DNA from: Clostridiales bacterium
GTDB lineage: Bacteria > Bacillota > Clostridia > Lachnospirales > WRAX01
Assembly: GCA_031265685.1 (NCBI GenBank)
Contig: JAISCI010000014.1
Span: 1 to 47,249 of the forward strand
Reading direction: 5' to 3'
DNA: 47,249 bases
In this document: positions 7,918-15,573 of the stretch, in pieces
Position numbering within the stretch: the first letter of the stretch is position 1
How the letters are laid out: each line of letters opens with the position of its first letter
Position numbers and translations under genes: made by a program
Notes under the pieces: model-generated
Databases searched by the model: none
The model's input: only the letters and a program-made list of their open reading frames with translations
Told to the model about the DNA's origin: nothing

Positions 7918-8955
7918 CTGCGCAAATTTATAACCAAAAAAGAGTACATTGTGGTACTGCTGATGCTGATTCTGTATGTCGCCGCAAGCGCCCTCTCAAC
8001 CTACGCGGTTCAGGAAACGAGGGGGATTTCCCGCCTGACGGTCAATGTCGCCGAGCTGTCCGGGGCGCTGCTGCGGATCAAGGCCGGCGAGAACGGCGGC
8101 GAACCTTGGGAGACGGTTGATCGCTGCGTGAAGTCTCTTGTCACCGGCGAGGCGGACGGGTCGCTCTCGCTCATGAGGGGTCCCGTGTTCGAGGAGACCA
8201 TACCCCGCCTGAGCGGCGACTGGGAGATATTCAAAGTGGCCGCTTTGAACGCCGGATCCGAGCGGGACGACGAGTTCCGTCAGCGGCTGGCGCTGCTCGC
8301 GAAAGACGCCGAGACGCTGCTCGCGGAGACGGCAAAGTATTCAAATACGAGCGCGCGCGGCGCTTCGGATTATATCCAGCTTATCAACCTTGTTTTCATA
8401 ATTTGGGTGCTGATCTGTTCGGCGTATTACGTGGCGTCGCTCAGCGTGAAACAGCGCGCCGGTGATCTCAGCGCCTTGGCGTATATCGACTCGCTGACCC
8501 GCATCCCGAACCGGGCGGATTGCGAGCGCGCGCTGAACGAGTACCGGGAGAATCCTCCGGATAAGACGATCGGCGTTATGATGTTCGATATGAACAGCCT
8601 GAAAGCGGCAAACGACGCTCTCGGTCACAGTGGCGGCGACCGGCTTATCGTCGAATTCGGCAGGATACTGGCGGAAGCCGCCCACGGGAGCGGTTCTGTC
8701 TGGCGCTACGGCGGCGACGAGTTTCTGGCGCTCTTCGCGGGGGACATTCCCGCGGACGCGGACAGCTTTCTGCGGATGGTAAACGAAAAGACGGTTTCCT
8801 ACAACTTATTGCATATCGACGCCCGCGAGCGGATCACTTTCGCCCAGGGCTTCTCGAGGGGCAACCCCAAGGAGCGCGGGATAGACAAGCTGATCCACGA
8901 CGCGGACCGCCAGATGTATGAACGGAAGCGGGAAATGAAGGATTTGCGGGATTAG
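7918..8955 (+). CDS. Membrane diguanylate cyclase (GGDEF)
   Basis: Makes cyclic di-GMP from two GTP. About 345 residues: an N-terminal membrane anchor, a roughly 120-residue extracytoplasmic stretch, a second helix (YIQLINLVFIIWVLICSAYY), then a GGDEF domain with the metal/GTP region MMFDMNSLKAANDALGH and an intact RYGGDEF. No RxxD inhibitory site is visible before the motif. Start: no ATG, GTG or TTG lies in frame between the ribosome binding site AAAGGGTG (7904) and GTG 7951. Starting at 7951 would remove the positive N-terminus. CTG 7918, about seven bases after AAAGGGTG, gives (M)RKFITKKEYIVVLLM, a normal anchor, so I chose it with reserve. It precedes a phosphodiesterase gene. Confidence 0.85.
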   Translation: MRKFITKKEYIVVLLMLILYVAASALSTYAVQETRGISRLTVNVAELSGALLRIKAGENGGEPWETVDRCVKSLVTGEADGSLSLMRGPVFEETIPRLSGDWEIFKVAALNAGSERDDEFRQRLALLAKDAETLLAETAKYSNTSARGASDYIQLINLVFIIWVLICSAYYVASLSVKQRAGDLSALAYIDSLTRIPNRADCERALNEYRENPPDKTIGVMMFDMNSLKAANDALGHSGGDRLIVEFGRILAEAAHGSGSVWRYGGDEFLALFAGDIPADADSFLRMVNEKTVSYNLLHIDARERITFAQGFSRGNPKERGIDKLIHDADRQMYERKREMKDLRD

Positions 8956-8977
8956 GACTAATCTCCGTTCAGAGAAT

Positions 8978-9228
8978 AGAAAAGATTTTTCGAGTCAGCG
9001 GCAAGGAAGTTCGCGCGGCAGAATTTCGCGTCGCGTTTTCGCTTGGACGAATTTTGCTTGGTTCTAAGAAATTTCGCGTGGATGAATTTTGCTTGGTTCA
9101 CACAAAATTCTGTCAAGTGAAATTTCGACGCAAAATTCTGCCGAGCGAAAATGCTTCAAACCAAGCGAAATTCACCCACGCAAACTTCCGACCCGCGCGG
9201 ACGCGCGTCGCTTTGAAAAATCTTTTCT
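8978..9228. repeat. 251-bp multiply nested palindrome between cyclase and phosphodiesterase genes
   Basis: The outermost arms AGAAAAGATTTTTC (8978-8991) and GAAAAATCTTTTCT (9215-9228) are perfect 14-bp inverted repeats. Inside them are many family arms in mirror order: GAAGTTCGC with GCAAACTTC, AGAATTTCGC with GCGAAATTC, GTTTTCGCTTGG with GAGCGAAAATGC, and two GAATTTTGC units with matching CAAAATTC copies. There is no ORF of interest. A transcript crossing from the cyclase to the phosphodiesterase would fold into a very long imperfect hairpin. Confidence 0.8.
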
Positions 9229-9271
9229 CCCGGTTACACGGAGATTGGTATAAGACGGCGGGTGAAAAGCG

Positions 9272-10765
9272 ATGTCAAGGATTAAACGCGTTCTGTACGC
9301 GATAGTACTCATAATATTCACGGCGCTGGTGGTTTCGTACGTGGCGGTAAGCGCCGAGCCGACACTGGCCCAGTCCTTCGCGATAACTATGTCCGTAATC
9401 CTGTTCGCGTTCTTTATGCTGTGTCTTATCATCGCGCTGGATATAGTCAACGACAGGGAGAAGACCCGCGAACTGGACAAAGCGACGGCGCGCGACCCCC
9501 TGACCGGGCTTGGCAACGACTCCTCGATGGAACGCGGGATTAGCGCTTTCCTCACGAAGAACCGTCCTTCCAGATACAGTCTGGTATGCCTTGATATAGC
9601 TGAGTTCCATCGGTTCAACGTTATGTTCGGGTACGCGGCGGGCGATTATCTGCTTAAAATCATCGCGGACGTGCTGCGCGCGGATTATCGCTGCGCGGTC
9701 CGGAGCTTCGGCGACGTGTTCCTGTTTCTGGACGAAACGTCCTCGGTTATGATCGAAGGGCTGAAGTATAAGCTCTACGACGCTATCGAGAGCGACTTGG
9801 GACGGCAGTATGTTCAGGTTATATCGTTTAAGTTCGGCGTGTGCCCGCTGGGCGACTTCTGCAAGCCGTACCGGCTCATCCGTGACAATGTTATGTTCGC
9901 GCTCAAATACGCGAAGAAGAATCCAAAACAGAACGCTTTCGCGTTCTACAACAGCGAGTTGCAGAAGGAATCGGTGCTCCAGAAAGACATCGAGATGAAC
10001 ATGCTCCACGCGCTGTCCAAGGAGGAATTCCAGCTTTATATCCAGCCTAAATGCAACTTGCTGACGGGCGAATGCGGGGGCGGAGAGGCCCTCGTGCGCT
10101 GGTCCAGCGACCAGCTCGGCTTCGTCACGCCGAACAAGTTCATCCCGCTGTTCGAGAAGAACGGCTTTATCGTGGAGATAGACTTCTTCATTCTCACGAG
10201 TGTCTTCAATATGATCGAGACGCATATCGCGCGCGGGATGAGACTGCTGCCGATCTCCGTAAACCAGAGCAAGATTACGATCAGCTTCCCCAACTATCTG
10301 GAGCGGCTGCGGAATCTCGCCAAGAAATATCACGTGCCGCTGTCGCTGATCTCGATCGAGATAACCGAATCGGCGATGGAAGCCAACTACGAGACGGTCG
10401 TCTCCGCCATATACGAGATACGTGAGATGGGCTTCCGTATCGACATGGACGACTTTGGCAGCGGGTACAGCTCGCTCAATACTTTGCGGGAGATACCCGT
10501 GGATACGCTGAAGATTGACAGGGAATTCCTGAACGAGGCCGACACGAGCGAGCGGAGCAAGGCGATAATCAAGAACATAATCAATCTCTCGAAAGATCTG
10601 GGCATAAGCGTCGTGTGCGAGGGTGTGGAGACGGGAGTGCAGTACGATTTCCTGAGGAGTATCTCGTGCGACTACGCGCAGGGGTACTACTACGCCCGGC
10701 CAATGACCACGAACGACTACGAAAACCGGTTTGTTATCGACTCTGAAGTGGAGATTATTGATTGA
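9272..10765 (+). CDS. Cyclic di-GMP phosphodiesterase (degenerate GGDEF plus EAL)
   Basis: Hydrolyses c-di-GMP. The 497 residues start with two membrane helices (about 5-25 and 38-60), followed by a GGDEF-like domain whose signature has become RSFGDVF, so it should not synthesise c-di-GMP. The EAL domain is intact: GGEALVRW, ISVNQS, IEITESAM, DDFGSGYSSL, LKIDREF and EGVET. These supply the metal ligands and catalytic Glu/Lys. The ATG at 9272 has GGTGA upstream. The neighbour upstream is a cyclase, so the pair probably sets a local c-di-GMP pool. A strong terminator follows. A GTP-sensing regulatory role for the degenerate GGDEF is possible by analogy with known composite proteins. Confidence 0.92.
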   Translation: MSRIKRVLYAIVLIIFTALVVSYVAVSAEPTLAQSFAITMSVILFAFFMLCLIIALDIVNDREKTRELDKATARDPLTGLGNDSSMERGISAFLTKNRPSRYSLVCLDIAEFHRFNVMFGYAAGDYLLKIIADVLRADYRCAVRSFGDVFLFLDETSSVMIEGLKYKLYDAIESDLGRQYVQVISFKFGVCPLGDFCKPYRLIRDNVMFALKYAKKNPKQNAFAFYNSELQKESVLQKDIEMNMLHALSKEEFQLYIQPKCNLLTGECGGGEALVRWSSDQLGFVTPNKFIPLFEKNGFIVEIDFFILTSVFNMIETHIARGMRLLPISVNQSKITISFPNYLERLRNLAKKYHVPLSLISIEITESAMEANYETVVSAIYEIREMGFRIDMDDFGSGYSSLNTLREIPVDTLKIDREFLNEADTSERSKAIIKNIINLSKDLGISVVCEGVETGVQYDFLRSISCDYAQGYYYARPMTTNDYENRFVIDSEVEIID

Positions 10766-10796
10766 TACTGTTTCAGCTTGGATATTGACATTATAA

Positions 10797-10834
10797 GGCC
10801 CCGAGCGGTCCCCGGTGTCGGGGGCCGTTTTTTT
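10797..10834 (+). terminator. Rho-independent terminator after the phosphodiesterase gene
   Basis: GGCCCCGA (10797-10804) pairs with TCGGGGGCC (10818-10826, one bulged G), followed by seven T (10828-10834). It ends the c-di-GMP unit before the mraZ promoter. Confidence 0.85.
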
Positions 10835-10858
10835 GTCCTCAAAAAAATAAATTCCCCC

Positions 10859-10887
10859 TTGCAATACTAAACTCAGTCTGCTATGAT
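10859..10887 (+). promoter_or_regulatory. SigA-type promoter for mraZ
   Basis: TTGCAA (10859-10864) and TATGAT (10882-10887) are spaced by 17 nt. Downstream, AGTGGTTTTTGG and GGCGGAACGCGGGTG (10934-10962) contain TGG/GGTG repeats of the kind MraZ binds in autoregulation; this last point is only suggestive. Confidence 0.7.
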
Positions 10888-10966
10888 GTGAAATGAAGTT
10901 ATGATACGGTTTTAAGTAAGTGAAATGATGTAAAGTGGTTTTTGGCGGCGGAACGCGGGTGAACGG

Positions 10967-11395
10967 ATGTTTCTGGGAAGGACGCAGCACTCAATTGATA
11001 CCAAGGGACGCTGGATCGTGCCCAGCAAGCTCCGCGCCGATCTGGGCGGCTTGTTTTACGTTACTTTCGGATTCGATGGCTGCCTGTATGTATATCCCCG
11101 CGCCGAATGGGAAAAGATGGCCGAAAAGACTCAGGCGATTCCCACCTCGGACAAGGAAGGCCGCAAGTTCCTCCGCTCGTTCTTCGGGGAAGCGATGGAG
11201 GCCGCCCCCGACGGCCAATGGCGCATACTAATAAGCGAACGTCTCCGCGAATACGCGAAGATCGACAAGGAAGTTTACCTGATAGGCGTAGGCTCCAAAC
11301 TGGAACTCTGGTCAAAAGAAGTATACGACTCCGCCGCCGACTTGGAAGTAGTCGGCGACGACATACTATCAAAAATGGCGGACTTGGGTATCTAA
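10967..11395 (+). CDS. mraZ: Transcriptional regulator MraZ
   Basis: First gene of the division and cell wall (dcw) cluster. A DNA-binding repressor of its own operon that forms rings of AbrB-like subunits. The 142 residues match the family's length, begin MFLGRTQHSIDTKGRWIVPSK and contain two SpoVT/AbrB-like halves (about 5-50 and 77-120, the latter with DGQWRILISERLREYA). The ATG follows GGGTGAACGG. The dedicated promoter is just upstream and rsmH follows after about 120 bp. Confidence 0.95.
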   Translation: MFLGRTQHSIDTKGRWIVPSKLRADLGGLFYVTFGFDGCLYVYPRAEWEKMAEKTQAIPTSDKEGRKFLRSFFGEAMEAAPDGQWRILISERLREYAKIDKEVYLIGVGSKLELWSKEVYDSAADLEVVGDDILSKMADLGI

Positions 11396-11518
11396 CCGCG
11401 GCTGATCTTGGCTCTCGGTTTTTCTAGCTTCCAGCTTCTTGTTTATAGCTTCTGGACTCTGGATTCCTGCGCCCTTTGGATTGTCGAAATATGACTGAGT
11501 ACGCGAGTGGTGTCGAAT
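11396..11518. other. mraZ-rsmH spacer
   Basis: No gene. Purine/pyrimidine-skewed words such as GCTTCCAGCTTCTTGTTTATAGCTTC (two parts, 11428-11453) resemble one arm of the large hairpin at 45952-46057, whose arm also reads GCTTCTTGTTT followed by TAGCTTC. I see no terminator. Confidence 0.35.
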
Positions 11519-12454
11519 ATGACGGAATATTCGCATAAAACCGTATTGCGGGACGAAACGTTGGATCTGCTCCAAGTGCGCGGCGAAGGTCTATGGATCG
11601 ACGCGACTGTGGGCGGCGCGGGCCATTCGCGGCTCATCGCCGAGCGGATGGCGCCGGACGGCCGCCTGCTGTGTATCGACAGGGACGTGGAGGCGATCGC
11701 CGCCGCGCAGAGGGCGCTGTCGGGCTTTGCCGCGGTATCTTTCGTCAAGGGGAATTTCGCGGATATAAAGGATATTCTGCGGTGCGTAGGCGAGAGCGGC
11801 GCGGAAGGCGTCGTCGCCGACCTGGGCGTGTCGAGCCATCAGTTGGACGAGCCTGAGCGCGGTTTTTCGTACATGCGCGACTCGCGGCTGGACATGCGCA
11901 TGGACAGATCCGCAAGCCTGACAGCCTACGACATAGTTAACGGCTATCCCCGCGACCGGCTCGAGCGCGTGCTGCTTGAACTGGGCGAGGAGCGCTGGGC
12001 GAAACGTATAGCGGATTTCATCGCCGCCAGAAGGGCGGACAAGCCCATAGAGACTACTCTGGAGCTGGTCGGCGCCGTCAAGGCGGCCGTGCCGAAGGGC
12101 GCGAGGGAGACAGGCCATCACCCCGCTAAGAAAACGTTTATGGCTATCCGGTACGAAACGAACGGCGAAATAAGCATGCTTCCCGGGGCCGTCCGGGATA
12201 TGGCGGAGATACTGCGGCCCGGCGGCAGACTGTGCGTCATAACGTTCAACGGGCTGGAGGATCGGATCGTGAAGTCGGTATTCCGCGAACTGGCGAATCC
12301 ATGCGTCTGCCCGCCGGATTTTCCGCAATGCGTATGCGGCAGGACGCCGACGGCGCGTATCATAACGACGAAGCCGGTGCTGCCGTCTCAGGCCGAAATT
12401 GCGGACAACCCCAGGGCCAGAAGCGCGAAGCTGCGGGCCGCGGAACGGATATAG
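11519..12454 (+). CDS. rsmH: 16S rRNA (cytosine1402-N4)-methyltransferase
   Basis: RsmH (MraW) methylates C1402 of 16S rRNA at the decoding site using SAM. The SAM-binding motif DATVGGAGHS follows the typical N-terminus HKTVLRDETLDLL. Further family motifs are LGVSSHQLD, ERGFSYM, DMRMD, HPAKKTFMAIR and GGRLCVITFNGLEDRIVK. From ATG 11519 it is 311 residues, the usual length. A GTG four codons upstream (11507) is an alternative and neither has a strong ribosome binding site. It is followed by ftsL, the standard dcw order. Confidence 0.94.
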   Translation: MTEYSHKTVLRDETLDLLQVRGEGLWIDATVGGAGHSRLIAERMAPDGRLLCIDRDVEAIAAAQRALSGFAAVSFVKGNFADIKDILRCVGESGAEGVVADLGVSSHQLDEPERGFSYMRDSRLDMRMDRSASLTAYDIVNGYPRDRLERVLLELGEERWAKRIADFIAARRADKPIETTLELVGAVKAAVPKGARETGHHPAKKTFMAIRYETNGEISMLPGAVRDMAEILRPGGRLCVITFNGLEDRIVKSVFRELANPCVCPPDFPQCVCGRTPTARIITTKPVLPSQAEIADNPRARSAKLRAAERI

Positions 12455-12503
12455 CGCTAATTCCATTGAAGTGAGGTAGTATAGTATAGGAAGGTGATCT
12501 CTA

Positions 12504-13046
12504 GTGGCGAGGACTACGGGAACGACGCGGAGCGGCGAAACGACGGCAAGGCGGCCCGCGCGGACGGCATACGAATACAGCAGGTCGGCCACGGCGGCGG
12601 ACCCCGCATACATGGAACCGGCGGAACTGCCGGATTATCAACCCAAACGTCCCGAACCGGCGCCGGACGAACGGACGCGCCGGAAACGCCGCGAGGAGAT
12701 AAAACGGCGCGGCAAGCCCGTCTACGAGACGGAATCCCGCCCCGAGCGCAAGCTCTCGGCGACGGCGCTTATAACGGTGTCGCTCGCGCTGGTTGGGACG
12801 CTGTGCTACACGGCTTCGTTCGGATTGTGTCAGTCGGCGGAGGCCGAGGGGTATAAGCTGCAAAACAGGCTCGAGCAGGCGCGTGAGGCCAATATAGAGG
12901 AAGAAGCCGCCCTGGCCCAGAGTTACGACCTGGAGCGAGTCCGCGCGATAGCGGCGGCGAAGGGCATGGGCAAGCCGCTCGAGCATCAGAAAATATATAT
13001 CGACGTCCCTGAGACGGACTACTTTATAGCCGGCGCGGGCAAATGA
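12504..13046 (+). CDS. FtsL-like septum protein
   Basis: Bitopic division protein that links FtsB/DivIC and activates septal wall synthesis. The 180 residues comprise a long charged cytoplasmic N-terminus (1-95), one membrane helix (ALITVSLALVGTLCYTASF, about 93-111), a coiled coil (YKLQNRLEQAREANIEEE) and a DLERVRAIAAAKGMGKP tail typical of FtsL. Assignment rests on topology and position between rsmH and the PBP, as the family diverges in sequence. GTG 12504 follows AAGGTGATC. Its stop overlaps the next ATG (ATGA). The N-terminus is longer than in most FtsL proteins. Confidence 0.8.
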   Translation: MARTTGTTRSGETTARRPARTAYEYSRSATAADPAYMEPAELPDYQPKRPEPAPDERTRRKRREEIKRRGKPVYETESRPERKLSATALITVSLALVGTLCYTASFGLCQSAEAEGYKLQNRLEQAREANIEEEAALAQSYDLERVRAIAAAKGMGKPLEHQKIYIDVPETDYFIAGAGK

Positions 13047-15433
13047 CGGCGGAAAGAGGGCGGCCGTCAGCCGGGCGGAAAGAGTCGGCCCGCCGGAATA
13101 AGGAGAAAAAGCGTGAGTTCCGGCTGGCCCAGCTGCGCAGGATAGCCGAGCGCGGGAGCAAGGGCAAGCTCGGCGTAATGGTCGGCTTCCTGATAACGGC
13201 CATGGCCGCGCTGGCGCTCGTGGTTCTGGGGATAAAGCTGCTGTTCGGCGAGGAATATCAAAACCGCGCGCTGACGCAGCTTATCAACCGGTCCGTGGCC
13301 GGGGGCAGGGTTATCGAGCCGAACCGCGGCGCGATCGTCGATCGGTCGATGTCGGCACTGGCGCAGAGCTATATGGTATACGACGCGATCATGGACGTCC
13401 GCAACCTGATAAACGCCAGTCCGGCGCGGCAGACGCGCACGGTCAACCGGCTGGCCGAGATAACCGGCTTGCCCGAGCGGGCGCTCTGGCGGTACCTGAA
13501 CGTCGGTTCGGCGGACGACGACGGGCGCAAGCCCGTGCCCGAGCAGGACACGCACTACCGCAGGGCGGCGCTGGGGCTGACATACGCGCAGTCGCGCGCG
13601 ATAGCCGACGACGGCGTGATACAGAACATAACGACCGAGGCCCGCAGCGTCCGGGAATACATGTATGACGATTTAGCGGCGGATGTGATCGGCTTCAAAA
13701 CGGCGGCGGACGCTTTCGGGATAGAGCGGCAGTACGACGAGTATCTGGCGGGGACGACGGGGCGGATATACCGCGTGTACGGCGGGGACGACAGTTTCAT
13801 CTCGGGCGGCGTAGTAACTGAGAGGGCGAGCGTCAAGAACGGCTCGACCGTCGTCACGACGCTCGATCTGCGCGTACAGCGCATAGCCGAGGACGCCGTA
13901 AAGAAATACGCCGCCCTCGAGGACGCGGAGAACACGGCGGTTATCGTTATGGACCCCTCGACCGGGGAAATACTGGCGATGGCCGAATATCCGTCGTTTA
14001 ACCTCAATATGGCTACGCGGGCCGAAGGCGTGAACGATCCGGAGACGGCGGCGAAACTGGCCGGACTCTCCGGGCCGGAGCTGAACGACGGTCTGCATAA
14101 GCAATGGACGAACTACAACATAACCGACACGTTCGAGCCGGGTTCGACGTTCAAGCCCGTTACCGTCGCGGCGGGGCTGGAGGAGAACATCGTAACGCCC
14201 GAATCCGCGTTTTATTGCCCGGGCTATAGGCAGATCGGCGGGTACACGATCCATTGCCACCTGCTCTCCGGGCATGGCGGCGAGAATCTGGAGGCCGCGC
14301 TGTACAACTCGTGCAACGTCGCGATGATGGACATATCCGGCATGGAGGGGCGATCCATATTCTACAAGTATCAGCGCGGTTTCGGCTTCGGCGAGAAGAC
14401 GGGAGTAGACCTGCCGCTCGAGGAGTCGGCGGCGGCGCTGCTGCACAGCGAGACAGGGCTTAACGCCTCCGAGCTGGCTACGGCCAGTTTCGGCCAGCGG
14501 TTCAACGCGACTCCGCTGCAGATCATAACGTCATTTTCGGCGATCATCAACGGCGGGAACCTGATGCGCCCGTATGTGGTGTCGAAGGTGATAGCCGAGG
14601 ACGGGACGGTCGAGTTTGAGAACACGCCGACCGTGGCGCGGCGGGTCATATCGAAGGAGACGAGCGACTGGCTGCGCGTATCTCTCGAGAGCGTTATAAC
14701 GAGGGGCACGGGCAAAAAGGCGGCCATACCGGGCTACGCCATCGGCGGCAAGACGGGTACGGGCGAACAGGGTATAGCGGGCACCGAGGATTTTCATTAC
14801 ACTATGTCCATAGAAACGTACTTCCCGGTGGACAATCCCCGGTACGCGGTGCTGGCGGTAATCAACAGGCCCGCCAGCGATACGGCTTCGCCGGGTCCTA
14901 TGTCGAAGGAGATAATGCAAAACATTATAAACGTCATGAACCTGCCGCCGGATCGCGGAGAGGAAGCGCCCGCGGACGAGAGGCCGGCAGCCGGGGCTTA
15001 CGTCGGGCGGGGGCTTGCCGAGGTGTCGGCAGAGCTGGCGGCGCTTGGGCTTAACGCCGAGTTGATCGGCCCGGCGGGCGATACGGTTACGATGCAGTTC
15101 CCGCAGACGGGCGCGCCGATGGATCCGGGCGCGACGGTTGTGCTGACGATCGGCTTCGCCGGGGAGGGCGCGGAGACCGTTCCGATCCCGAACGTAGTCG
15201 GCATGAGCGAGGAGGAAGCGATCGCCGCGCTGACGGCGAGCGGTCTGATACCCGCGGTATGGAGGGAGACGCCGCCGGAAATAAGTGAAACCGCCGAACA
15301 GCCGGAATCGCCCGAAGCGAGCGGGGAGACGCCCCCGCGCGAAGCGGTTACGGCGCAGTCGCCCGGACAGATCGGCTCGGAAGTCGTCAAAGGGACGACG
15401 GTGCGGATTACGGTAGGGATACCGGAAAATTGA
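13043..15433 (+). CDS. Class B penicillin-binding protein with PASTA domains (SpoVD/PBP2B type)
   Basis: Transpeptidase that cross-links septal or spore cortex peptidoglycan. The 796 residues have a basic N-terminus, a membrane helix (LGVMVGFLITAMAALALVVL), a dimerisation domain and the transpeptidase domain with SxxK at Ser368-Lys371 (GSTFKP), SxN at Ser423 (SCN) and KTG at Lys570 (GGKTGTG). Two C-terminal PASTA domains follow (about 650-710 and 714-795, the second with a Pro/Glu-rich insert). Two PASTA domains fit PBP2B, while SpoVD usually has one, so I do not choose between spoVD and pbpB. It overlaps ftsL by four bases. Downstream mraY and murF of the usual cluster are absent; a surface protein gene follows. 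Confidence 0.92.
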   Translation: MTAERGRPSAGRKESARRNKEKKREFRLAQLRRIAERGSKGKLGVMVGFLITAMAALALVVLGIKLLFGEEYQNRALTQLINRSVAGGRVIEPNRGAIVDRSMSALAQSYMVYDAIMDVRNLINASPARQTRTVNRLAEITGLPERALWRYLNVGSADDDGRKPVPEQDTHYRRAALGLTYAQSRAIADDGVIQNITTEARSVREYMYDDLAADVIGFKTAADAFGIERQYDEYLAGTTGRIYRVYGGDDSFISGGVVTERASVKNGSTVVTTLDLRVQRIAEDAVKKYAALEDAENTAVIVMDPSTGEILAMAEYPSFNLNMATRAEGVNDPETAAKLAGLSGPELNDGLHKQWTNYNITDTFEPGSTFKPVTVAAGLEENIVTPESAFYCPGYRQIGGYTIHCHLLSGHGGENLEAALYNSCNVAMMDISGMEGRSIFYKYQRGFGFGEKTGVDLPLEESAAALLHSETGLNASELATASFGQRFNATPLQIITSFSAIINGGNLMRPYVVSKVIAEDGTVEFENTPTVARRVISKETSDWLRVSLESVITRGTGKKAAIPGYAIGGKTGTGEQGIAGTEDFHYTMSIETYFPVDNPRYAVLAVINRPASDTASPGPMSKEIMQNIINVMNLPPDRGEEAPADERPAAGAYVGRGLAEVSAELAALGLNAELIGPAGDTVTMQFPQTGAPMDPGATVVLTIGFAGEGAETVPIPNVVGMSEEEAIAALTASGLIPAVWRETPPEISETAEQPESPEASGETPPREAVTAQSPGQIGSEVVKGTTVRITVGIPEN

Positions 15434-15465
15434 GCGCGGACGCCGTCGAAACCGCCAATTTTTCA

Positions 15466-15494
15466 TTGACAAACAGTTACGGCGGCGATATACT
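15466..15494 (+). promoter_or_regulatory. Near-consensus promoter of the giant surface protein gene
   Basis: TTGACA (15466-15471), 17 nt, TATACT (15489-15494). It is the best promoter in the window and begins about 30 nt after the PBP stop, so the giant gene is likely transcribed strongly and apart from the dcw genes. Confidence 0.85.
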
Positions 15495-15573
15495 GTATTT
15501 TACATTTAATTCCTTAACGCGGCGTCAAAGAGAGAGGAAAAGGGCTGACTTGGCGAAAAACGGAGGTCTGTTT

